Of a stretch of DNA of 44,708 nt, positions 39,235 through 44,708 are shown piece by piece; position 1 is the stretch's first letter; every line of letters starts with the position of its first letter. The translations under genes and the position numbers were made by a program. Source of the DNA: JACPTG01 sp964504135 (GTDB taxonomy: Archaea > Nanobdellota > Nanobdellia > Woesearchaeales > UBA10216); assembly GCA_964504135.1 (NCBI GenBank), contig CAZDCW010000006.1:1-44708 (forward strand), in the 5' to 3' direction. The notes under the pieces are model-generated. The model was not told where the DNA came from. It saw only the letters and a list, made by a program, of their open reading frames with translations, and searched no databases.

Positions 39235-39260
39235 AGGCCAACAAGCCGTATTCAAAACTT

Positions 39261-39270
39261 TTTTATAGGC
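39261..39270 (+). promoter_or_regulatory. TATA box of the scpB operon
   Basis: TTTTATAGGC, with the preceding ACTT, lies 20-29 bases before the ATG at 39290. Confidence 0.45.
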
Positions 39271-39289
39271 CTGCAGGGCAGCTTAAGCC

Positions 39290-39871
39290 ATGCAGAAAAC
39301 ACAGCCAGAATTCGTCGTGTCAGCAGTGATAGAAATAGCAGGAGCTCCAAAGAAACACGTGGAAGACACCATGCAGCTTGTAGCTGAAAGGCTCAGGGCT
39401 GAAGAGGGCATGAAAGTAACAGAATGCGAAATACACCAGGCAGAGGAGCACGAAGGAATCTTCAGCACATTTGCAGAAGCCGAGATTGAGCTGGACAGCT
39501 TTGAGTCGCTGATGCTGCTGTGCTTTGAATACATGCCCTCCTCTATAGAGTTCCTGGAGCCGGAGAACGCAAGCTTTGACATGCTCAGGCTGACCAGGAT
39601 GTTCAACGACCTCCTTGGAAGGCTGCATGAATCCGACCGGAAGCTGAAGCAGGCTAATGCAGCCAACATAATACTGGAGAAGAACTCGCATGCGCTGCTA
39701 AAAGGCATGCTGGCGCTTATTTTAAAGGATGGCAGTGAAGGCATTGAAGCCATATCAGGGCAGGTGGGAATAGCAGCAGGGCAGCTCAAGCCATTCCTTG
39801 AGCAGTATGAGCGCGAAAAGGTTATAAGAAAAGAAGGCGGGAAATACGCACTATGGACGCGGCAGAGCTGA
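39290..39871 (+). CDS. hypothetical protein coupled to scpB
   Basis: A 193-residue soluble protein. Residues 1-85 form an alpha/beta region with EIAGAPKKHVEDTMQLVAERLRAE and EGIFSTFAEAEIELDSFESLMLLCFEYMPSSIEFLEP. Residues about 95-135 are a coiled-coil helix (RMFNDLLGRLHESDRKLKQANAANIILEKNS), and the end is a small winged-helix-like part (EAISGQVGIAAGQLKPFLEQYEREKVIRKEGGKYALW). It overlaps scpB by 19 bases. It does not look like ScpA, although a helical partner with a terminal winged helix would be a reasonable stand-in. I recall similar proteins from DPANN genomes but no function. Confidence 0.75.
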   Translation: MQKTQPEFVVSAVIEIAGAPKKHVEDTMQLVAERLRAEEGMKVTECEIHQAEEHEGIFSTFAEAEIELDSFESLMLLCFEYMPSSIEFLEPENASFDMLRLTRMFNDLLGRLHESDRKLKQANAANIILEKNSHALLKGMLALILKDGSEGIEAISGQVGIAAGQLKPFLEQYEREKVIRKEGGKYALWTRQS

Positions 39872-40464
39872 GGAACAAGACAGAAGCAATATTGTTCGCT
39901 GCAGGAAAAAAAGTCAGTGTGGACTACATTGCAAAGCTGACAAGGACGCCAAGGGAAGAAGTGCTGAAGGCGCTGGCGCAGCTTAAAGAAGAGTATGCTG
40001 CCAAGGGAATCTCCTTGCTGGTGGTGGACGACGGGGAGTCCTGGAAATTTGTGGTAAGGGAGAGCTACTCGCCAATAGTCAGGAAGATAGTCCCGACAAC
40101 AGAGCTGACAAAGACAGTAATAGAGACACTTGCAGTGATAGCGTGGAAGGCCCCTGTCCTCCAGTCAGAGGTCGTCAGGATAAGGACGAACAAGGCTTAT
40201 GACCACCTTTCGGAGATTGAGAAGGCAGGGCTCATATCAAGGGAGAAGCACGGAAGGACCCAGCTCATAAAGCTGGCCCAGAAATTCTATGATTACTTTG
40301 ACGTGCACAGCGAGCAGGAAGTGAAGGACAAGTTCAGGAAGCTCGGGGAACAGGCTGAGAAAGAGGCAGAAGTGGCAAAGGAGGCGCAGCATGATACTGC
40401 AGGTGGAGTGCCCGAGGTGCAGGCACAGCCAGAAGTACAGCCCGAAGGGCAGGCCAAAAACTAA
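39853..40464 (+). CDS. scpB: ScpB-like chromosome segregation/condensation protein
   Basis: The kleisin-binding partner of SMC-type condensin. The 203 residues carry two winged helices: AELRNKTEAILFAAGKKVSVDYIAKLTRTPREEVLKALAQLKEEYAAKGISLLVVDDGESWKFVVRESY (about 4-75) and the second with ELTKTVIETLAVIAWKAPVLQSEVVRIRTNKAYDHLSEIEKAGLISREKHGRTQLIKLAQKFYDYF (about 88-155). These match ScpB well. The last about 35 residues are low-complexity (QHDTAGGVPEVQAQPEVQPEG) because the DNA there also encodes a zinc-ribbon peptide in the next frame. No scpA or smc gene is visible in the window. Confidence 0.9.
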   Translation: MDAAELRNKTEAILFAAGKKVSVDYIAKLTRTPREEVLKALAQLKEEYAAKGISLLVVDDGESWKFVVRESYSPIVRKIVPTTELTKTVIETLAVIAWKAPVLQSEVVRIRTNKAYDHLSEIEKAGLISREKHGRTQLIKLAQKFYDYFDVHSEQEVKDKFRKLGEQAEKEAEVAKEAQHDTAGGVPEVQAQPEVQPEGQAKN

Positions 40465-40516
40465 GGCGTGCGTGTACTGCGGGAAGGGGTTTAGGGTAAG
40501 TGCTAACATTCCCTAA
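40391..40516 (+). CDS. 41-residue zinc-ribbon microprotein nested in the scpB tail
   Basis: An ATG at 40391 opens a frame one base off scpB and runs to a TAA at 40514-40516, giving 41 residues. It begins MILQVECPRCRHSQKYSPKG and ends CVYCGKGFRVSANIP. Two Cys pairs, CPRC and CVYC, with a basic Lys/Arg-rich spacer of 18 residues, form a plausible zinc ribbon. In scpB's own frame the same DNA yields a low-complexity tail, so the selected frame here seems to be the ribbon. It could bind RNA, DNA or a protein partner. Confidence 0.65.
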   Translation: MILQVECPRCRHSQKYSPKGRPKTKACVYCGKGFRVSANIP

Positions 40517-40525
40517 TTGCGCTTT

Positions 40526-40840
40526 TCACCTGTGTGGCTCAAACATGAGAACATAAGAGTCCTTAGCGCTCCTTGGGCAATGCTCAACACCTTTTGGAAT
40601 GGCTGTTAATTCGCCTGGCTTCAGCACAAAATCCTGCTGCCCTCTCACCTGAATTACAAGCTCACCGCTCAAAACATAGAAAAGCTCATCATAGTTGTCA
40701 TGGGCATGCCAATGGTATTCACCTCTGAAAAGCGCTATCCTCACAACCTGACCATTTACTTTTACAACGTCAACAGGAGAGAATGGCCTTCCTGCAATCT
40801 CTGAAATCTTTTCTTTGAGTGATATTTTTGAAACTGGCAT
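40526..40840 (-). CDS. cupin-domain protein
   Basis: A single small cupin barrel of 104 residues. The two motifs are visible: EYHWHAHDNYDELFYVLSGELVIQV (metal ligands His, His, Glu) and PGELTAIPKGVEHCPRS (third His). Such proteins often bind or isomerise sugars or act as sensors. It follows the MetE-like gene by 29 bases, and GAGGTGAG precedes its ATG, so it is the third gene of the operon methyltransferase, MetE-like, cupin. Substrate unknown. Confidence 0.88.
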   Translation of the reverse strand: MPVSKISLKEKISEIAGRPFSPVDVVKVNGQVVRIALFRGEYHWHAHDNYDELFYVLSGELVIQVRGQQDFVLKPGELTAIPKGVEHCPRSAKDSYVLMFEPHR

Positions 40841-40869
40841 AACTCACCTCTGAAAATTCCTGGTTGAGA

Positions 40870-41913
40870 CTATCCCAGTGATTTGTTTACGTTTTTAACA
40901 GCTGCAACCAGGTTAGTCAGCTTTTCCTTCGCAACTTCCGGGCTCAATAGCAGGAGACCACAATCAGGAGCAGCCAAAAGCCGTTTGGGAGGAATTACCC
41001 TTAGCACCTGCCTTATCCTTTCCTCAATCTCTTCAACCCTTTCCAGCCTTGATCCACCAATTTCCACCGAACCCAGTATAAGATTCTTTTCCCCGAATTT
41101 TTCAAAGAAGTCGAGGCTTAAATGCTCATGCGCATCCTCCACCGAAATCCCATCTATACACGTTTTGGATAATGCCTCCACTACCTGCGCATAGTTCTCT
41201 TTTTGTGCCTTGACATCCTTTTCCTTATTAGGATAGCCCCTGCAAATGTGAACCTCTTTCGTCAAGCCGGTAATCCCCCGAAAGCATTCCTCCACAGCCA
41301 CTATGCCATAGTCAAAGAATTTCCCGGGCTCCCTAATAAATGCTGGCTCATCCAGCTGGATAATTCCGCATCCTTCCGCAGATAATGCTTTTACCTCTTC
41401 TCTTATTGCACTTGCGATATCCAAGGCCAGACCCTTTTCATCGTTATAAAATAAATCCTTGCAGGAATCCACAATAGTCAGCGGGCCAGGAATGGTCACT
41501 TTAATTTGCCTGTCTGTCAATCCCTTCAAAAACTTAAATTCCTTGCTTAGAAACGGCCTAATATTCTTAACCGGCCCTCTTACTGTAGGGACAAGCTCAT
41601 TTCTACTCCCCCCTCTTAATGACTTAACCCCCTTATTTACAAAATCAAAGCCCTCCAAATGCTGGCAGTGGTAGAAAACAAAATTACCCCTTCTTTGCTC
41701 CCCATCGGTAAGAATATCAACTCCTGCCTCCTCCTGCTCCCTGACTGCCCAGCGGATTGCCTCCTGCTGGAGATCTTCCAAATTTTCCTTATCTCTCCAT
41801 CCCCTGTCCAGGCTTTCTCCTGGGCTTACCAGCCACCTCACATCAAAGTCCTTTCCTATAAGTTTTGGATATTTTGGATAGCTGCCAATAACAGTAGTTT
41901 TTATTCTTTCCAA
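40870..41913 (-). CDS. MetE C-terminal-domain-like methyltransferase (cobalamin-independent methionine synthase family)
   Basis: A 347-residue protein of the UROD/MetE-like barrel, comparable to the archaeal single-domain MetE. TTVIGSYPKYPKL is the N-terminal signature. The zinc ligands are His and Cys in KEVHICRGYPN (near 220), a Glu after it, and Cys in APDCGLLLLSPEVAKEKL (near 318). IILDE-type motifs appear as GIIQLDEPAF. It likely moves a methyl group to homocysteine or another thiol; the archaeal enzymes take it from methylcobalamin or a corrinoid protein. The start is TTG, four bases after the upstream stop, with AAGGAG eight bases before it. The ribosome site, TTG start and apparent A/T-rich codons differ from the neighbourhood and hint at acquisition. 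Confidence 0.88.
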   Translation of the reverse strand: MERIKTTVIGSYPKYPKLIGKDFDVRWLVSPGESLDRGWRDKENLEDLQQEAIRWAVREQEEAGVDILTDGEQRRGNFVFYHCQHLEGFDFVNKGVKSLRGGSRNELVPTVRGPVKNIRPFLSKEFKFLKGLTDRQIKVTIPGPLTIVDSCKDLFYNDEKGLALDIASAIREEVKALSAEGCGIIQLDEPAFIREPGKFFDYGIVAVEECFRGITGLTKEVHICRGYPNKEKDVKAQKENYAQVVEALSKTCIDGISVEDAHEHLSLDFFEKFGEKNLILGSVEIGGSRLERVEEIEERIRQVLRVIPPKRLLAAPDCGLLLLSPEVAKEKLTNLVAAVKNVNKSLG

Positions 41914-41917
41914 TTTC

Positions 41918-42643
41918 CTATCTCCTTACAGCCAATAATCCGATGAATTTTGAGACTTCTCCCTGATAGTTATACCCTTGCACATCCCATCTACAAACAG
42001 TATCTAAGGCATAACCAGCACCAGTAATTTCCCTTGCCAATGGTTCAGGATTACGGACAAACAATCTTGTTATGCCGGCCTTCTTTGTTATGCCGTCCTC
42101 CGTGCTTTTTACCAAAACACCGGCTTCATTTTCTTCTAGGACATCACCCCTGCCCTGCAGTATGTCACCTTCAGCCTTAAATGATACGGCTATTAATCCG
42201 CCAGGAAATTGGCGGCCTCCAAGCAGCCCATACACTTCCTGTCTTTCTTCCTGGCCAAAAAAATGCAACACAGAGTTTGCGTAGAACGCTGAGATACGAC
42301 CTTTTGCTTGGCGGAGATATTCTAATAAATCTCCCTGGACAACTTCTATTCTGCCCCTGTAAGAACAAGGGTGCGCCGCTAATACATCCCTGAACTGCTC
42401 TACAGCATCCGGGCTATATTCAACAGCTGTCACCCGCATTCCTCTTTGCGCAAGGGTTATCGCATGGTCACCCGAACCTGAGCCGCCCTCAACTACATGA
42501 GGCAGTGTGAACTCATTTTCCAGTCTCTTAATTAACATCTCCAAAAAGGGCGTTGTATTTTGCCCGTCTGTACCCCTGCTAAAGCCGCCATATAGTCCAT
42601 TTCTCCATACAGCAGCAAACTGTTCTGCTGTGCCATTCGTCAT
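41918..42643 (-). CDS. SAM-dependent methyltransferase
   Basis: A 241-residue class I methyltransferase. The SAM motif is HVVEGGSGSGDHAITLAQRGMRVTAVEYSPDAVEQF, followed by IEVVQGDLLEY and the post-II region FYANSVLHFF. A domain with SFKAEGDILQGRGDVLEENEAGV then carries the substrate side, which I cannot assign. The frame is open to 42685, but a TATA box at 42662-42675 lies between those codons, so the ATG at 42643 (MTNGTAEQ) is the likely leaderless start. It leads the operon with the MetE-like and cupin genes, so a shared metabolism of methylated thiols is possible. Confidence 0.82.
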   Translation of the reverse strand: MTNGTAEQFAAVWRNGLYGGFSRGTDGQNTTPFLEMLIKRLENEFTLPHVVEGGSGSGDHAITLAQRGMRVTAVEYSPDAVEQFRDVLAAHPCSYRGRIEVVQGDLLEYLRQAKGRISAFYANSVLHFFGQEERQEVYGLLGGRQFPGGLIAVSFKAEGDILQGRGDVLEENEAGVLVKSTEDGITKKAGITRLFVRNPEPLAREITGAGYALDTVCRWDVQGYNYQGEVSKFIGLLAVRR

Positions 42644-42661
42644 ACATTCCGGAAAGCGTAA

Positions 42662-42675
42662 CATATATAAATAAG
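42662..42675 (-). promoter_or_regulatory. TATA box of the methyltransferase operon
   Basis: On the minus strand this reads CTTATTTATATATG, 19-32 bases before the ATG at 42643. It overlaps codons of the longer frame and so decides the start. A plus-strand box ACTTAAAACA (42691-42700) serves the Lrp-type gene at 42721. Confidence 0.5.
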
Positions 42676-42720
42676 TAAACAACAAATTTTACTTAAAACA
42701 GGCCAAAATAGTCTTAAAAA

Positions 42721-43728
42721 ATGGATAAAAATAATAATGGCAAGCTGAACAACGCCGACAAGCGAATCATAGCTGCGATTGAGACAGACGCGAGGACAAG
42801 CATAGCGGAGCTTGCAAAAAGGGCGAAAGTTTCAAGGACGGTTGCAGAATACAGGCTGCGGAAGTTGGAGGATGGCGGCGTAGTCAGGGGGTATTACTGC
42901 CTGCTCGACCCTTCAAAGTTCGGCTATACAGTATGGAAGCTGTGGATATCGATAAGGGCCGGGGCTGAGGAAAAGCATAATTTTTTCCAGTATGTTGAAA
43001 AGCATCCAAGAATATGGTGGTATGCGGAGTGCGCAGGGGTTTACGATGCTGTTTTGTGCGTGCTGGCGAGGACTCCGCACGAGTTCAATAAATTCTTCAA
43101 CCACCTGCAGGACAAGTTTGGAAAAAGCATCACAGACTCCGCCATACTGATAAACGTAAGCTTTGAGTACCATACCCGGGGATACCTGCTTAACAAGCAC
43201 TCCCATCTCATAAGAAGCTCTTTTCAGGAGGATTCCAAGGTGAGGTCCATTAATCCGAATACCCTTGGAATACTGCAGCGCCTATCCCTGAACTCCAGGG
43301 CCAGCCTTGTTGAACTGCATGTGAAGACCGGGAAAAATGTCAAAACCATAAAAAACGCCATATCAGAGCTGAAGAGCTCGGGAGTAATAGTATATTTCAG
43401 GCCATCAGTGGACACTACGAAACTGGGGGTTGACTTCTACAAGGTCCTCATCTACATACACAATTCAATAGGCGGCATAATACCCTCCATAGCAAGCTGG
43501 TGCCGGGCGCAAAAAAACATAACAGCAATCATATTCTGCGTAGGGCCATGGCAGCTTGAGCTTGAAGTTGAGATAGACACCTTCCGCAATTTATCCATGA
43601 TGCTCAAGGAACTCAAGGACAAATTCCCCGATGTCGTAAAGCACCATGAAACCCTGCTGGTCACAAAAGAGGGTAACTTTGAGCTGGACTTAGTAAATAG
43701 GCTAAAGAGAATTGAAAAGGAAGCCTAA
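42721..43728 (+). CDS. tandem Lrp/AsnC-type transcription regulator
   Basis: A 335-residue DNA-binding protein made of two Lrp-like halves in one chain. The first half has the winged helix ADKRIIAAIETDARTSIAELAKRAKVSRTVAEYRLRKLEDGGVVRGYYCLLD (about 12-63) and a RAM-like domain to about 160. The second has NPNTLGILQRLSLNSRASLVELHVKTGKNVKTIKNAISELKSSGVIVYFRP (about 177-230) and a second RAM-like part. One chain thus resembles a fused Lrp dimer, a form seen in DPANN genomes. It is divergent from the methyltransferase operon and could control it. Its effector is unknown. Its stop overlaps the convergent doxX gene by 4 bases. Confidence 0.88.
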   Translation: MDKNNNGKLNNADKRIIAAIETDARTSIAELAKRAKVSRTVAEYRLRKLEDGGVVRGYYCLLDPSKFGYTVWKLWISIRAGAEEKHNFFQYVEKHPRIWWYAECAGVYDAVLCVLARTPHEFNKFFNHLQDKFGKSITDSAILINVSFEYHTRGYLLNKHSHLIRSSFQEDSKVRSINPNTLGILQRLSLNSRASLVELHVKTGKNVKTIKNAISELKSSGVIVYFRPSVDTTKLGVDFYKVLIYIHNSIGGIIPSIASWCRAQKNITAIIFCVGPWQLELEVEIDTFRNLSMMLKELKDKFPDVVKHHETLLVTKEGNFELDLVNRLKRIEKEA

Positions 43729-44135
43729 AACTCCTTCCTCAGGACATCATTATCAACGCTGAACTTCTGGGCTCCGAGAAGCACAAGCGAAAGCGCGGCG
43801 AGGAGAAGCGTGAACTCAAATTCCGACCCTGCAAAGCCCTTTGGAAGAGTGACAAGGGCAATTGCAACAGCCATGTCAGCCGCAAGGAGAAGTGCAACAT
43901 ACCTTGTGAGAAGCCCTGCAACCAGGAACAGGCCGCCAACAAACTCAAGCACGCCAATGGGCGCGGCAAGGAAGGACGGGATGCCAACGCTTGCGAAAAA
44001 GCTGCCAGTGCCCTCAATCGCGCCAGGCGGGAAGAGCTTCCCGAAGCCATGGTAGATGAACACAGAGCCCAGGGCCAGCCTAAGAGGCAGGGAGGCATAG
44101 CCCGAGCACTTCTTGGCATACCTTGAAAGGCACAT
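43725..44135 (-). CDS. DoxX-family membrane protein
   Basis: A 136-residue membrane protein with four helices: PLRLALGSVFIYHGFGKLFPP (about 17-36), LAAPIGVLEFVGGLFLVAGLLTRY, ALLLAADMAVAIALVTLP and FEFTLLLAALSLVLLGAQKFSVD. The HGFGKL motif in the first helix and the overall plan match DoxX/SURF4-like proteins. Their function is poorly known and may involve redox or quinone chemistry. The ATG at 44135 is 22-33 bases from the bidirectional TATA element at 44157-44168. Confidence 0.88.
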   Translation of the reverse strand: MCLSRYAKKCSGYASLPLRLALGSVFIYHGFGKLFPPGAIEGTGSFFASVGIPSFLAAPIGVLEFVGGLFLVAGLLTRYVALLLAADMAVAIALVTLPKGFAGSEFEFTLLLAALSLVLLGAQKFSVDNDVLRKEF

Positions 44136-44156
44136 GATGCAGAAAATTCAGAAGGA

Positions 44157-44168
44157 AATATAAATATC
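44157..44168. promoter_or_regulatory. bidirectional TATA element
   Basis: AAATATAAATAT reads as a TATA box on both strands. It is 22-33 bases from the doxX ATG on the minus strand and 20-31 bases from an ATG at 44188 on the plus strand. One element may thus serve both genes. Confidence 0.45.
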
Positions 44169-44187
44169 TTTCCATCCATGCCTGAGA

Positions 44188-44292
44188 ATGGACTGGGCAA
44201 TAGCCGGATTGATTTTCGTCATAGGGCTCCTTGTAGGGAGAATTACAGCAGCCGTGCAATATGCGCTGATGAAGCCGAAGGGAAAACCCTAG
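44188..44292 (+). CDS. 34-residue single-helix membrane peptide
   Basis: ATG at 44188 to TAG at 44290-44292. The peptide begins MDWAIAGLIFVIGLLVGRIT with a clear helix (3-16) and ends in a basic tail (MKPKGKP), as in small single-pass proteins with the tail inside. It shares a bidirectional TATA element with doxX. A different frame opens 10 bases earlier at 44178 but gives no helix. Small membrane peptides of this form are common in prokaryotes but hard to confirm by eye. Confidence 0.5.
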   Translation: MDWAIAGLIFVIGLLVGRITAAVQYALMKPKGKP

Positions 44293-44375
44293 AATCCCTG
44301 ATTGTGTGTAGGACACAGACCTTTGCCACCAGTTTAAGCATTATGGGCCTTTCTTTGATTAAACATTCCAAAAAA

Positions 44376-44544
44376 GTAGCAGGCTGTGGCTGCATACGTT
44401 TTTGCAGTCCCTTTCGGGAGTTTCGTCACGTGTACTGTCTGACTTCGTTCACTCCCTTGCAATGTTCATTGCCATTGCCTTGTGGTTCTGTATCGCATTT
44501 GTACAGTCTTCATTTGTACCGTTCACGAAGAGTCAGCCTGCTAC
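44376..44544 (+). repeat. dispersed MITE-like repeat, copy R4 (best preserved)
   Basis: The ends GTAGCAGGCTG (44376-44386) and CAGCCTGCTAC (44534-44544) are perfect 11-bp inverted repeats. Inside, TCCC-TTTC-GGGA (44408-44419) can form a hairpin. A block CTTGCAATGTTCATTGCCAT and the right arm GTACCGTTCACGAAGAGTCA match R1 and R2. It follows the 34-residue gene. The remaining bases to 44708 hold no gene I can support. Confidence 0.85.
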
Positions 44545-44708
44545 AAGTAAGAGTCCGGTTTTCAGTTAAAACAACCACGAGAAGGCCAGCCAATTAAAAC
44601 AGGGGGTGACGAATCCAATGAACCTGCACAACCTACACATAAAATCCCTGATGGGCACATTCTCAAAAATGAGTGATTTATAAAGGAGCAGTCCTCATGT
44701 GTTTTTGA

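Noticed and set aside
44618..44683. 21-residue frame with a strong GGGGGTGA ribosome-like site near the window end
   Set aside because: The peptide has no recognisable feature, no TATA box was found, and the following context is cut off. It could be a leader peptide of a gene beyond the window, but this cannot be supported.
44697..44708. ATG TGT TTT TGA after a GGAG at the last bases
   Set aside because: Three codons only, right at the edge; no basis for a gene.

Overview
The window reads as a compact archaeal chromosome, most likely from a DPANN-type lineage. Marker genes include fibrillarin with Nop5, an archaeal MBF1 homologue, an archaeal ATP-dependent DNA ligase, a DHH/RecJ-like phosphoesterase, a DacZ-type diadenylate cyclase and archaeal-style ValRS and CysRS. 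Genes are packed with 1-20 base gaps or 4-base ATGA/GTGA overlaps. Nearly every operon start has an archaeal TATA box about 22-32 bases before the initiation codon, implying leaderless mRNAs, while genes inside operons often carry GGTGA/AAGGAG-type ribosome sites. I found no tRNA, rRNA, CRISPR array or transposase. There is one assembly gap (N, 8728-8817), inside a gene.

Layout. 1-1.9 kb: a lipoprotein, a copy of a dispersed repeat, and two unknown coupled genes. 1.9-10.7 kb: housekeeping genes (valS, cysS with an RCK_C-like gene, nop5-fibrillarin with a membrane-anchored partner), a GyrI-like protein broken by the gap, a ThiF/MoeB E1-like enzyme and a membrane protein. 10.8-17.4 kb: DHH phosphoesterase, DNA ligase, nitroreductase, a small unknown gene, and a coupled MscS channel plus diadenylate cyclase pair. 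17.5-27.2 kb: a DUF4143-type ATPase, then a surface-glycan block (three GT-C membrane proteins, three GT2 transferases, a small membrane protein) ending with an MBF1 gene coupled to a DPM1-like transferase. 27.2-28.2 kb: pyrB. 28.3-29.3 kb: a proteasome-fold (Ntn) hydrolase of unusual form.

29.3-39.2 kb is the most striking region: a tightly coupled arginine operon (argG, a P-loop NTPase, argC, argD, an acyl-ornithine carbamoyltransferase, argB, an argE-like deacylase, argH). A GNAT acyltransferase and a divergent ACT-domain protein sit just upstream. The carbamoyltransferase belongs to the N-acetyl/N-succinyl-ornithine type, so carbamoylation should precede deacylation, as in Xanthomonas and Bacteroidetes. 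Both residues that mark acetylornithine specificity are changed. A dyad motif GACA-N4-TGTC occurs upstream of the argG promoter and between the GNAT and ACT promoters, suggesting one regulon.

39.3-44.7 kb: an unknown gene coupled to scpB, a nested zinc-ribbon microprotein in the scpB tail, a methyltransferase/MetE-like/cupin operon, a tandem Lrp-type regulator, DoxX, a 34-residue membrane peptide, and another full copy of the dispersed repeat. This repeat (about 157-169 bp, 11-bp inverted ends, a conserved internal TCCC/GGGA hairpin; three full copies plus fragments) is the best candidate here for an undescribed element.
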